From positions 1-64,000 of the forward strand of contig JAAFIV010000006.1 of assembly GCA_013298775.1 (NCBI GenBank): a stretch of 64,000 nucleotides of DNA, in the 5' to 3' direction. The DNA is from Ignavibacteria bacterium (lineage in GTDB: Bacteria; Bacteroidota; Ignavibacteria; Kapaibacteriales; UBA4661). The translations under genes and the position numbers were made by a program. The notes beneath the pieces were generated by a model. That model saw nothing but the letters and a program-made list of their open reading frames with translations, had not been told where the DNA came from and made no database searches. Below, one piece after another: positions 46,039-55,700 of the stretch. Position 1 is the stretch's first letter; the number at the start of each line of letters is the position of its first letter.

Positions 46039-46709
46039 GGTGTACTTGGGATTGATATGGAGGAGAAATAGCTGGCAAGAAACGTGTAGAGATTGTGCGC
46101 TTCGTTGTGATTCAGTAACCAATCTTCCGGCTTGGTGTAGTCGCGGTTTTTCTCTTTTGCTTGCTCGCGTTCTTTATTCGATGAGCCGTGTAAAATCTCC
46201 ATGTAACTGTATATCTTGCTCTTGCGAATGGGAACACTCAATGTACGCGACGAGATGCGCTCTTGTTGCGCCAAAATGCACTGTTCGTAAGCGTTCCAGC
46301 AGTCAAGCAAGGGCTGATTTTCAGGATTGATAATGCGTTCAAGCAAGGTTTCTAAATCACCATTATCGTGGTTGTTTGGGAGCAAGAAAATATCAAACTG
46401 CACAGGTAAATCAGGACGCTCTGCGTGTATTGTCTCCGTGATGCTGGCTAATTCTTTGGCAATGCGGTCTTTTGTTCCAGCAAAATTTGTTCCTTGCTCT
46501 TCGGCATCTGCATCAAAAATAATGCAGTTTGTGAGTCCTTGCAGTGCAAACTGTGTGAATGTACTTGCTTGTGCTGCAAGCCCGCCATTTCCCGTACATT
46601 TGACAATACCCTGACCTTCTTTTAAGGTTTGTCCAAAATGGTATTGCACAAAATCTTGGAGAAATTTCACATCGGCAATACCTTCCACAAATAACGCGGC
46701 AGACCTCAT
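46035..46709 (-). CDS. TOPRIM-domain protein (DUF3226/DUF4435-like), partner of the ATPase
   Basis: The 224-residue product shows the TOPRIM pattern: E9 in LFVEGIADVKFL, a glycine-rich KCTGNGGL turn, D66-x-D68 in IIFDADAE, and PNNHDNGDLETLLERI, typical of OLD-like and DUF3226/DUF4435 proteins. TOPRIM domains of this kind are metal-dependent nucleases in OLD systems and in AriB of the PARIS anti-phage system. Its start overlaps the ATPase stop by four bases (ATGA), so both are one translational unit. Confidence 0.82.
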   Translation of the reverse strand: MRSAALFVEGIADVKFLQDFVQYHFGQTLKEGQGIVKCTGNGGLAAQASTFTQFALQGLTNCIIFDADAEEQGTNFAGTKDRIAKELASITETIHAERPDLPVQFDIFLLPNNHDNGDLETLLERIINPENQPLLDCWNAYEQCILAQQERISSRTLSVPIRKSKIYSYMEILHGSSNKEREQAKEKNRDYTKPEDWLLNHNEAHNLYTFLASYFSSISIPSTP

Positions 46710-47722
46710 ACAATCGCCCCTCCACGCAATTCTGTTCCATTTTCTACGGCAGTTTCAAATTGCTCAAAGGTGCTACAAATAGCTTCCACACGCTTTGTAA
46801 CAGGGCTGTCAATCAAGGTAAAACACCGCGCCCGCGCTTGAAACTCCTGCATTTCTGGCTCTTCTAGCACTTCTTTGAAGGCTTCTAAGCATTCCCAGTT
46901 GTGGGTGGTAGCGAAGAGTTGGACATCATGTGTGATAGCAGCTTTCAGAACAGTGCGCCAAAAGTCCCTGAAGTGGTCAATATGCACACCAGAATCTATC
47001 TCGTCAATCATTAAGCGATTGCCAGAATGCACGATAATTTCAATCAAAATACGGAAGAGTTTGATAACGCCATCACCGAAAACACCAAGTGGTAATGCGG
47101 GGTCTACGCCATGCTGATAGACAATCAAATACGGGTCAGCAGAATCTTTCGTGCGAATATCAAAGTTGATGAGTTTGGGCAATAGCACTTTCATATCCTG
47201 GATTAACTGCTCACGGAGCGTCGTCCTTGTCTGTATTTCATCCTCAAAAACTTTTGCTAAATAATGCTCATAACCATTGAAAAATGGTAGGTATGGCATG
47301 ATGAAAGCATGGATGCTCCCATAGGTATTACTGACAGATAACTTATCTTCAATCTGCGAAAAAGGCGGTTCACACGACCATTCTGCTTTTCCATTGATTG
47401 AATCATACTTTATTTCTACCGTGTAGCTAGGGTCGCAAGCAAATTTTATTGTAATACCTTTTTTCCATTCAGGGTTATTACGATTCGCAAAGTAGTCCAA
47501 ATACGAAGTGTTTATGCGGTCAAATCGCCTAAAAACCATTAATGCTGTCAGCATTCGCCATCGCCAAACTTCCGCAGATTTTGTAATAAGCAACGCCTCC
47601 AACACACTCGTCTTCCCCACATTGTTATCACCAACGATGAGGTTGAACTGCCCGATATTGTGCATTTCAAAATGCTCGAAGCGTTTGAAATTCTGGGCCG
47701 TGAAGGAGGTAATATGCGCCAT
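46706..47722 (-). CDS. AAA_15/OLD-type ABC-like ATPase
   Basis: A 338-residue SMC/ABC-like ATPase: the Walker A motif VGDNNVGKTS is at 30-39, a degenerate signature FGDGVIKLFRI at 215-225, Walker B LMIDEIDSGVH at 237-247, and the H-loop ATTHN at 271-275. The architecture is that of the AAA_15/AAA_21 ATPases in OLD, PARIS (AriA) and related defence systems, with no TOPRIM domain fused. The TOPRIM gene follows with a 4-bp overlap. fabF lies 44 bp upstream on the same strand. Confidence 0.88.
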   Translation of the reverse strand: MAHITSFTAQNFKRFEHFEMHNIGQFNLIVGDNNVGKTSVLEALLITKSAEVWRWRMLTALMVFRRFDRINTSYLDYFANRNNPEWKKGITIKFACDPSYTVEIKYDSINGKAEWSCEPPFSQIEDKLSVSNTYGSIHAFIMPYLPFFNGYEHYLAKVFEDEIQTRTTLREQLIQDMKVLLPKLINFDIRTKDSADPYLIVYQHGVDPALPLGVFGDGVIKLFRILIEIIVHSGNRLMIDEIDSGVHIDHFRDFWRTVLKAAITHDVQLFATTHNWECLEAFKEVLEEPEMQEFQARARCFTLIDSPVTKRVEAICSTFEQFETAVENGTELRGGAIV

Positions 47723-47766
47723 TGCACTAAATTATGTTGTTGCTAAAAAGTCATGCAGCCCAGCAT

Positions 47767-49017
47767 TTACGCCACTTTGCGAAACACCAGCGTCGCATTA
47801 TGCCCACCAAAACCAAAGCCGTTATTCAAAATGTTGGTAATCGTGCGCTTTTGTGCGGTGTTTGGGGTTACGTTCACATCAACGGCTTCGTCTTGGTTGA
47901 AGACATTAATCGTTGGAGGCACGGTTTGATGCTGCATTGCGAGCAGACACGCGATAGATTCAATCGCGCCCGCCGCACCCAGCAAATGCCCCGTCATAGA
48001 CTTCGTTGCGCTGATGTTTACACTTTTGATAGCGTCAATATCTTCGCCATAGAGACGCTTGATGGAGTTGATTTCCGCCACGTCGCCAAGCGGCGTAGAA
48101 GTGCCGTGCGTGTTGATGTAATCAAGGTCTTTCGCCTTCAAGCCCGCACAATCCAACGCCATTTGCATTGAACGCAACGCGCCTTCGCCCTCGGGATGTG
48201 GTGCGGTCATATGATACGCATCGCCCGACATTCCCACACCCGCCAATTCCCCGTAGATATGCGCTCCGCGAGCCTTCGCTGATTCCAACGTCTCCACCAC
48301 AAACGCGCCCGCGCCTTCGCCCATCACAAAGCCATCGCGGTCTTTGTCGTAGGGACGCGAGGCGGTTTCGGGGCTGTCGTTGCGCGTGGAAAGAGCTTGC
48401 ATATTGCCGAAACCTGCGATTGCCATTGGCGTAATCGAAGCCTCTGCGCCGCCGCAAATCATAATATCCGCCATGCCATGTTGCAAAATCATGTACGCAT
48501 CAATCATGGCGTGGAGCGAAGTTGCGCAGGCAGAAACTGTCGCGTAGTTTGGACCGCGAAGTCCATTGCGAATAGAAATCATGCCAGCAGCCATATCGGG
48601 AATCATCTGCGGCACAAAGAACGGACTGACGCGGCGCGGACCGCCCTTCATGTACTCGCGGAATTGCGCATCGTAGGAAATCATCCCGCCAATGCCCGAA
48701 CCATAGACAACCCCAATACGGCTTGTATCCATGTCTGGAAGGTGCATCTTTGCGTCTTTCATTGCCATTTCTGCGGTGATGATGCCGAACTGACAGTATT
48801 TATCAAGACGGTTCAGCACTTTGCGGTCAAGAAATTCACCCGCATTGAAGTTCTGCACTTCACACGCAAAGCGGCAGTGGTACTCGCTTGTGTCGAAGTA
48901 CGAGATAGGCACTGCGCCGCTTTTGCCGCCGACAAGTCCTTGCCAATACGCTTCTGCGCCCACACCAATCGGTGTAATCGCGCCGATACCAGAAATTACA
49001 ATGGTTTTACGTTGCAT
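47767..49017 (-). CDS. fabF: Beta-ketoacyl-ACP synthase II
   Basis: FabF elongates fatty acids by condensing malonyl-ACP with acyl-ACP. The 416-residue protein has the thiolase fold with the catalytic C164 in SACATS, H304 in [11 protein letters not shown] and H344 in [11 protein letters not shown], with K339. ATG 49017 gives the usual [18 protein letters not shown] start; an open frame upstream is unrelated. No acpP or other fab gene is adjacent. Confidence 0.96.
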   Translation of the reverse strand: MQRKTIVISGIGAITPIGVGAEAYWQGLVGGKSGAVPISYFDTSEYHCRFACEVQNFNAGEFLDRKVLNRLDKYCQFGIITAEMAMKDAKMHLPDMDTSRIGVVYGSGIGGMISYDAQFREYMKGGPRRVSPFFVPQMIPDMAAGMISIRNGLRGPNYATVSACATSLHAMIDAYMILQHGMADIMICGGAEASITPMAIAGFGNMQALSTRNDSPETASRPYDKDRDGFVMGEGAGAFVVETLESAKARGAHIYGELAGVGMSGDAYHMTAPHPEGEGALRSMQMALDCAGLKAKDLDYINTHGTSTPLGDVAEINSIKRLYGEDIDAIKSVNISATKSMTGHLLGAAGAIESIACLLAMQHQTVPPTINVFNQDEAVDVNVTPNTAQKRTITNILNNGFGFGGHNATLVFRKVA

Positions 49018-49174
49018 AATCTTGGGAAAATAAAGTGATACTACTAGATTTGAATGACATGAGAAATCACACACAAACGATTGCTCTGCAATGAGTCTGC
49101 AACAAAAAGGAGCAATACAGAAAAGTAATCTACAACAAGATTGAGAGATGTAAAAAGTTTTTCTGAATCGAACT

Positions 49175-49762
49175 TTAAACACGTTTCGCGCTCTCAGCAG
49201 TTTCACCATCGCAGTATTCCACCGACCGCTGTAATGCTTGCTTGATAAATGTTTCCTTGCCATACAAGCGCGTCAGCATAATTGCTCCTTCGATGTCTTG
49301 AATAATCCGCCAAGCACGTATTTCTGCGGCTTTGGCGGTGTACGAGCTTTGTAAAATATAGCGCAAGGCAGCGTGCCAATTGTCGCTCACTTCCACGAGA
49401 AGCGGCTTTACGTCTGGATTTGTGTGTAATGCTTCGGTCGCAATATTGGCAACAATACAACCGCCGTGCTTATGGAGCATCATGGCAGTATGTTTCTGAA
49501 GCATAGATTTCATGCGCTTTTTGGGCGGTAAATGGTCGTTGTATGCAATGGCAAAAATGTGTTCCTGAAAATACGCGCTCATCTGCTTCAAACCTTCTTC
49601 CAAAATCTCGTCTTTGCTCGTGAAATAGTGATAAAAACTACCTTTCTGCAAACCGCATACTTCGGCGAGGTCGCTCATTGTGCTGCTGTGGAAGCCGTGT
49701 GTGCGAAAGCGTTCCACGCATTTACTGATGATTTCTTCGCGGGTGATTTTTTGGATTGGCAT
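49175..49762 (-). CDS. TetR family transcriptional regulator
   Basis: A 195-residue repressor with an N-terminal TetR helix-turn-helix ([26 protein letters not shown], split over residues 29-54) and a C-terminal ligand domain of the AcrR/TetR_C type. It lies 191 bp downstream of an efflux-type MFS gene on the same strand. A perfect 10-bp inverted repeat upstream of that gene (51192-51215) is a probable operator. The ligand is unknown. Confidence 0.88.
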   Translation of the reverse strand: MPIQKITREEIISKCVERFRTHGFHSSTMSDLAEVCGLQKGSFYHYFTSKDEILEEGLKQMSAYFQEHIFAIAYNDHLPPKKRMKSMLQKHTAMMLHKHGGCIVANIATEALHTNPDVKPLLVEVSDNWHAALRYILQSSYTAKAAEIRAWRIIQDIEGAIMLTRLYGKETFIKQALQRSVEYCDGETAESAKRV

Positions 49763-49783
49763 GATGTTTTTTGTAGAAAAATT

Positions 49784-49936
49784 GTGACTGGTCAGGTCTT
49801 GATTTGGTAACGCGGATTTTGAGGACAGAAGAAGACGTTTAAGGACTCAACAATACGTTCAGAATAGTCTTGAGTCCTGACCAGTCCTCAAAAGTCCTCA
49901 AATCCGCGTTCCCTTACGAAAGAACCGACCAGTTAC
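49784..49936. repeat. 153-bp inverted-repeat element with GTGACTGG/CCAGTTAC ends (copy B)
   Basis: GTGACTGGTCAGGTC at the left and GAACCGACCAGTTAC at the right are inverted repeats with three mismatches. They match the ends of the element at 34077-34381. The central block 49806-49911 (AACGCGGATTTTGAGGAC ... ATCCGCGTTCC) is homologous to 1201-1304. No perfect target duplication is seen. It lies between the MFS and tetR genes. Confidence 0.85.
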
Positions 49937-49953
49937 AAAAGAATTTCCAAACA

Positions 49954-51150
49954 CTAGACATGGCGCGACATGGCAAGGAAATACACCAGTCCTAAAACAC
50001 TCATCACCACCATTGCGATTGGCACGGCGAGAAATTCAATATGCGCCAAACGCCCAACCAAGACTGTTCCTAATGACGCGCCCATAATTTGCAGAAAGCC
50101 CACCATTGCTGATGCCGCGCCTGCTCGCTCGGGGAAATCGCGGAGTGCTTCGGCAATCGCAATGGTGAGCGTAATGCCCAAACCCGACACAAACACAAAC
50201 ATACAAGCATTATACACGAAGGGATGAATCACCTTCAGCATGGGGAAGGCAAGCATGAGTGCGCCTCCCACGAGGGAAATGAGCAAACCGAGCGTCATAA
50301 GGCGTGGTGCGCTTGTGCGAAGAGTCATACGCCGAGCAATGATGCCACCTGCCACAAAGCCAAGCACGGTAAAGGTCGGATATACGCCATATTCCGCCGG
50401 AGAAACGTGCAGTTCATTGATAAAAAGTTGCGGACCACCGCTAAAAAATACATACAGTCCACCCATCGCAAAGGCAGATGTAATCACGTACCCAAGGAAT
50501 CGCGCCGAGCGCAGAAGCGGTGCGTAGAGGTCAAATACATTCTGAACGCTCATGGATGCTGGGCGAACACGATGCGTTTCTTTGAGCGAAGAAGTAACAA
50601 ATGCAAGTAATATCAAACCAAGTGCGGCGGCGGCAAGAAACGTCGAACGCCAACCAAAAAACACCTCCAACACGCCACCAATAAGCGGCGCAAGCGCGGG
50701 CGCGGCGGAAAAGATAATGGTGATAATGGCGAGTGCTTGGGCAAGCATTCCGCCACTATGCGTATCGCGCACGATTGCTCGTCCGGCAACAATCGTCGCG
50801 CTCCCGCCAACGGCTTGCAGAGCGCGTCCTGCAATCAGCACCGCAATCGTTGGTGCAAGAAAACTCACTGCCGAACCGCCCACAAAGCCGATAATACCTG
50901 CATAGACAATGGGTTTGCGTCCAAAGCGGTCAGCAAGCGGTCCCCAGAGCAATTGAAAAACGGCGAAGCACACCAAATATGCAAGCAGCGTCAGTTGTAC
51001 CATTTGCACCGAAGCCGAAAAATCGCGCCCAATGGACGGCAGCGACGGTAAATACACGCTTGTAGCAAATTGCCCTAACGCCGTCAAGCCGCTCAGAAGC
51101 GCGAGGAATGGAACATTGAGCTTTTCCGAAGAAGGTGATTCTGTGGTCAT
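49954..51150 (-). CDS. MFS multidrug efflux transporter (Bcr/CflA family)
   Basis: A 398-residue transporter with about 12 hydrophobic spans, the MFS motif LWGPLADRFGRKPIVYAG (residues about 69-86) and the Bcr/CflA-type start SGLTALGQFATSVYLPSLP. Family members export drugs such as bicyclomycin or chloramphenicol by proton antiport. Substrate cannot be deduced. The ATG is at 51150, with a perfect palindrome 42 bp upstream and a TetR gene downstream, suggesting a regulator-controlled efflux unit. Confidence 0.93.
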   Translation of the reverse strand: MTTESPSSEKLNVPFLALLSGLTALGQFATSVYLPSLPSIGRDFSASVQMVQLTLLAYLVCFAVFQLLWGPLADRFGRKPIVYAGIIGFVGGSAVSFLAPTIAVLIAGRALQAVGGSATIVAGRAIVRDTHSGGMLAQALAIITIIFSAAPALAPLIGGVLEVFFGWRSTFLAAAALGLILLAFVTSSLKETHRVRPASMSVQNVFDLYAPLLRSARFLGYVITSAFAMGGLYVFFSGGPQLFINELHVSPAEYGVYPTFTVLGFVAGGIIARRMTLRTSAPRLMTLGLLISLVGGALMLAFPMLKVIHPFVYNACMFVFVSGLGITLTIAIAEALRDFPERAGAASAMVGFLQIMGASLGTVLVGRLAHIEFLAVPIAMVVMSVLGLVYFLAMSRHV

Positions 51151-51191
51151 GCAAACAAATGAATGTTGGTTTAAAAAATTATTGATGATAA

Positions 51192-51215
51192 TTTACCAAA
51201 CGTTTGTTTGGTAAA
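51192..51215. promoter_or_regulatory. Probable TetR-type operator upstream of the MFS gene
   Basis: TTTACCAAAC (51192-51201) and GTTTGGTAAA (51206-51215) form a perfect 10-bp inverted repeat with a 4-base spacer. It lies 42 bp upstream of the MFS start. The neighbouring TetR-family gene (49175) is the likely regulator. Binding is not shown by sequence alone. Confidence 0.7.
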
Positions 51216-51244
51216 AAAAATATTTAGTTGCAAGATGACGTAAA

Positions 51245-51308
51245 AAGTTTTTCACATAAAGTTTTTCACATAAAGTTTTTCACATAAAGTTTTTCACATA
51301 AAGTTTTT
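51245..51308. repeat. 14-bp tandem repeat upstream of the THUMP methyltransferase gene
   Basis: Four perfect copies of AAGTTTTTCACATA (51245-51300) and a partial fifth (51301-51308) end about 95 bp before the start of the plus-strand gene. It also lies just outside the MFS operator. Confidence 0.94.
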
Positions 51309-51403
51309 CCCCGCCGCTTTTCATGCTATCTTTGTGCGGCTCTGCATTCACATTCAAATAGCATTGCACCAAAACAGCATTCTCATTTTTTTTCTCCATT
51401 TTC

Positions 51404-52627
51404 ATGGCAATTCACAGCAGCGATACCGAACTTTTGAACGGCACCGCCAAAAGCCGCATCCTCGTTACCTGCCCGAAGCAGATTCCGCCGTATCTGGCGC
51501 AGGAACTGGAGGCGTTGGATTTTCCCATTGCTGAAATTGCTCCGGCGGGTGTGTTTACGAGCGGCACGATGCACGATTGCTACAAGCTCAATCTTCACCT
51601 CCGCACAGGGCATCGCGTCTTGTTTCAGCTTGCTCGCTTTTACGTGCGTACGCCCGACGATTTGTACAAAAGTTTGTCGAAAATTGCGTGGGAAGATATT
51701 ATCCCGACCGATGGCTATGTGAGCGTGATTTCGTCGGTCGAAACCGAAGCAATTTCCAATACGATGTTTGCCAATGTGAAATGCAAGGATGCGATTGTAG
51801 ATAGAATTCGCGCTAAATGTGGCTCCCGACCTGATTCTGGCTCCGATACAAGCAAAGCCGTCGTGTTCGTGTATTGGAAAGGGCTGCATTGCAACGTGTA
51901 CTTGGACACATCGGGCGAATCCTTGTCCAAACGTGGCTACCGTTCCATGCCCGGACAAGCTCCCATGCGGGAATCGCTGGTGGCAGCAACGCTCATGGCA
52001 ACGAAATGGGATAGAACATCGCCCTTTGTGAATCTGATGTGTGGAAGCGGTACCATTGCTATCGAAGCGGCACTCATGGCATTGGGGCAAGCTCCTGCGC
52101 TTTTGCGCGAAAATTTCTCCTTCATGCACCTGTGCGGCTATTCGCCAACAACATGGGTGAATCTCCGCGACGAAGCGCGGGCAATGCTCAGTCGCTCGAA
52201 AGCCGCACAGAATCAGCCGTTTCTCGTTACTGCTTCCGACATCAGCAGCGCATCTATCGCGGCGGCAGAGCATAATGCGAAAGCGGCGGGTGTGGCGGAA
52301 TACATTCGTTTCCAACGGTGTGATTTTGCAGAAACCGAGGTTCCATCGGCATCGGACGGCGCATCACCTGTTGTGATGCTGAATCCTGAATATGGCGAGC
52401 GTATGGGCGAGGAAGCCAAGCTGGAAGACACCTACAAGCGTATTGGCGATTTTTTCAAGCAACAATGCGGCGGTTATCGCGGATATGTGTTCACAGGAAA
52501 TATGCACTTGGCAAAAAAAATAGGCTTGAAGGCTTCGCGGCGGCATGAATTTTACAATGCAGATATTGAGTGCCGTTTGCTGGAATATGAGTTGTATAGC
52601 GGTACGCGGCGTGTTTTTGGGGAATAG
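51404..52627 (+). CDS. THUMP-domain SAM-dependent RNA methyltransferase (RlmL N-terminal type)
   Basis: A 407-residue protein with an N-terminal THUMP-like region (RILVTCPKQIPPYLAQELEAL; CYKLNLHLRTGHRVLFQL) and a C-terminal Rossmann domain with motif I NLMCGSGTIAIEAALMALG and motif IV VVMLNPEYGERMG. This is the UPF0020 group, which makes m2G in 23S rRNA or tRNA. The motif IV residue NPPY is NPEY here. The symbol is withheld because RlmL and related tRNA enzymes cannot be separated by eye. Confidence 0.88.
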   Translation: MAIHSSDTELLNGTAKSRILVTCPKQIPPYLAQELEALDFPIAEIAPAGVFTSGTMHDCYKLNLHLRTGHRVLFQLARFYVRTPDDLYKSLSKIAWEDIIPTDGYVSVISSVETEAISNTMFANVKCKDAIVDRIRAKCGSRPDSGSDTSKAVVFVYWKGLHCNVYLDTSGESLSKRGYRSMPGQAPMRESLVAATLMATKWDRTSPFVNLMCGSGTIAIEAALMALGQAPALLRENFSFMHLCGYSPTTWVNLRDEARAMLSRSKAAQNQPFLVTASDISSASIAAAEHNAKAAGVAEYIRFQRCDFAETEVPSASDGASPVVMLNPEYGERMGEEAKLEDTYKRIGDFFKQQCGGYRGYVFTGNMHLAKKIGLKASRRHEFYNADIECRLLEYELYSGTRRVFGE

Positions 52628-52659
52628 TTGTTGTTCCCCAGTGTGCGAAAAATTTCTAT

Positions 52660-52691
52660 GTGAGAGTCTCACTTCTTCGCGAGGCTCTCAC
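52660..52691 (+). terminator. Terminator of the THUMP methyltransferase gene
   Basis: GTGAGAGTCTC pairs with GAGGCTCTCAC (one mismatch) with a short T-rich tail. It is a member of the GAGGCTCTCAC hairpin family. Confidence 0.78.
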
Positions 52692-52728
52692 TTTCTTCAA
52701 TACTTCATGCCACATACTTTGCCGAAAG

Positions 52729-52759
52729 TGAGACCCTGACTATGAAGTCAGAGCCTCAC
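52729..52759 (-). terminator. Terminator overlapping the stop of the chemoreceptor chimera
   Basis: GTGAGACCCTGACT and AGTCAGAGCCTCAC are complementary with one mismatch and a three-base loop. The TGA stop of the minus-strand gene (52758-52756) lies within the arm. The T tract after it is weak. It belongs to the GAGGCTCTCAC hairpin family. Confidence 0.68.
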
Positions 52760-55700
52760 GCTAAGGTTTTTGGAGTATTTTGCGAATTCTTCTGCTCCAA
52801 CGCGAACAAATGCACGAGTTTATCAAGGTTGTGCGTGAGGTCATTGAGCGTTTGTGCAGTCGCGCCCATGTCGTGGATGCTTTCGGACGAGGTACGGCTG
52901 ATTGCGCTGATAGATTCCATCGCGCCCGCAATCGCCTTGCTCGCGGAGGCTTGTTCCTTGCTGATGTCTGCAATGTCGCTCACAATCGTCATCACGGACG
53001 ACGTTGCAGTGATGATATTTTTCAATGCCTCGCCTGAATCCTGCGCCAAACCGCGTACATTCTGAATCCCTTGAACGCTCGTGTGCATCGAACCAATCAC
53101 CTGCTGAATACCACGCTGCGTCGAGCCAATGACGCTGGCAATTTCTTTCGTGGACGTTGCCGCACGCTCGGCAAGTTTGCGCACTTCGTCTGCCACTACC
53201 GCAAAGCCGCGTCCTGCCTCGCCTGCGCGAGCCGCTTCGATAGACGCGTTCAGGGCAAGCAAGTTCGTTTGGTCGGAAATGCCGCGAATTGCCTCGACAA
53301 TTTCCCCAATTTGATGTCCGCTTTGTTCCAATTCATTCAGAATTGCCTCTGAAACCCGCATAGATTCTGTTACGCGGTTCATTTCTTCCACCGTTTTGAA
53401 CACAATTTCGCCGCCCGTGCGTGCAAGTTCGCCTGATTCCCGCGAAACATGGCTTGCTCGCTCAATCTGCTCCGCCGTTTCGGTGATATTTTCGGAAATA
53501 AGAGCTGTTTGCTCTCTCACTCCGCTCATCTGCACAGTTTGTGCTTTCGCGCCTTCATTGAGTGCGCCGGTGGCAGTGGTAATGTCGTCGCTGGCTTCGG
53601 CAATCGTTTCTACCGAGCGTACAACCTGCTCTACGAGGGCGCGAATCGTCGCAACGGCATAATTGAAGCCATCGAAGAGACGGCTGATGTCGTCCATATC
53701 CTCTGCTTTTCGGGTAATATTCATCTGTACGGTCAAATCGCCAGAAGCGAAGCGGTTCATGGTTTCCAGCATCGTTTCTACGCTTTCGCTCAAATACACG
53801 CGCTCTTGCTCGGACTGCTCGGCAAGGAACCGCGTGGCTTCGGAGGAAAGTTGCAGTTCCCGTGATTGATTTTCAACAGTTTCTTGCTGGCGTTGGATTT
53901 CCGTTGTTTGGCGGGCTTGCTCGCGGAGCAAGGTTTTAAGCCGCTCCACGCTGGCTGCCTTGCGCCGATACGCATAAAATCCGCCACCCAGAACGGCGGC
54001 AATGACTAAAGCGCGAAACCACCATGCGTTGTAGAACATTGGCACGACAACAAGGCGCACGCTGGCTCCATCGTTATTCCACACGCCGTCGTTGTTCGAG
54101 GCTTTTACGCGAAAGGTGTAGGTACCGCCAGCAAGATTGGTGTAAATCGCGCTGTGCTGTGCGCCCGCATCGTTCCAGTCGTCGTCGAAGCCTTCCAGCT
54201 TGTAGGCATACTGATTTCGTGCGGAGTTGAGGAAGTTCAGCGCAGCAAATTCGATGTTGATAAAATTATCGCGCTCAGGAATTTCAATGGTGTGCGCGTA
54301 GGTAATGCTCGTGTCCACGAGAGCATGTTTGCCAAATTTCTTAAATCCCGTAAACACAACAGGCGGAACAAAGCTATTCTCCTGAATTTGTGCGGGGTTG
54401 AAGAGCGTCAAACCTTCGCCGCCGCCAACAATAATTTCGCCAGAACGCAGTTTCGTAAATGCACCGCGATTGAACTCATTATTTGCAATGCCATCATTCA
54501 TAGTGTAGGTGCGAATGCTGTTTTTATCAGCATTGAAGCGCACAATTCCTTTGTTTGTCGTCAGCCACACGTTGCCGTTTGCGTCGGGAATGACCGAATA
54601 AATCACATCATTTGGCAAGCCGTCTGCCTCGCGCCAGCTCCGCACCTCGCCTGTCGCTTTATTGAAGAGATTCAAACCGCCGTCGGTGCCGAGCCACAAG
54701 TTGCCTTTGCCGTCGTCCACGATGCACAGAATGTTATTGTTGCTGAGTGTTTTTGGATTTGCTTCGTCGTGCAGATAGCGCGTAAAATCGTCGGTTGGGG
54801 CATCGTAGCGGCATAAGCCATTGCCAAAGGTGCCAACCCACAACACGCCGTTTGCGTCTTCATACAAAGAGCGCACCGAGCTGAGACTGAGGCTGCGCGG
54901 GTTTGCGGGGTCGTGTTTGTAGGTTTGGAACACGCCTTTGGTGCGGTCGAGAACTTTGCACAAACCGCCTGTTGCGGTGCCAATCCAGAGCGTGCCTTTG
55001 CTATCCTCGAAAATGCGCCAAATGGTGTTCATGGAGAGACTTTGCGGATTCGCGGGGTCGTTTACAAAGGTGGTAAATTCGCCATTTTTGCTGCTCATTC
55101 GCGCCAAGCCGCCGCCGTTTGTGCCAACCCAGAGCGTGCCGTCGCGAGTTTCAAAGAGCGAGCGCACATCATTTTTCGGTAAACTTTTTTTATTGGCACT
55201 GTTGTTTTTGAAGACGGTAAAATTATCCGTTGTGCGGTCGAGAGCTGATAAACCCTCAGCTGTTCCGACCCAAACAGTGCCATCTGCGCCCTCGCAAATA
55301 CTACGAATATTGTTGTTGGGAAGACTCGTCGGGTCGAAGGGATTCGAGCGGTAGAGCGTGAAGCTCTTTGCTTGCGGATTGTAGGTGCAAATACCGTTAT
55401 TCAATGCCGCCCAGAGCGTGCCGCCTTTGTCGAAGAGAACGCGAATGACGCTGTTTGCGCGAAGACTTTTTGCTTGTTTTGGGGAAAATTTGAACGTGGT
55501 AAAATCATTTGTTGCGCGATTGAATCGCACTAAACCGCCGCCTTGCGTCCCCATCCAGACATTGCGCTCGGCATCTTCATCCACCGACCACACCGACGCG
55601 CTTGCGGGACCAGCTTTGCCGGCGGGGTCATTTGGGAAGCGAGTAAATACGCCACTTGTAGGGTCGAGACGGCACACACCGCCCGCAAATGTTCCTACCC

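Noticed and set aside
45535-47722. Naming the ATPase/TOPRIM pair ariA/ariB (PARIS) or Gabija
   Set aside because: Gabija has a single chain with ATPase and TOPRIM plus a UvrD-like helicase; the helicase at 58062 is 10 kb away and of ordinary UvrD type. PARIS cannot be confirmed without profile searches, and the coupled third gene does not fit.
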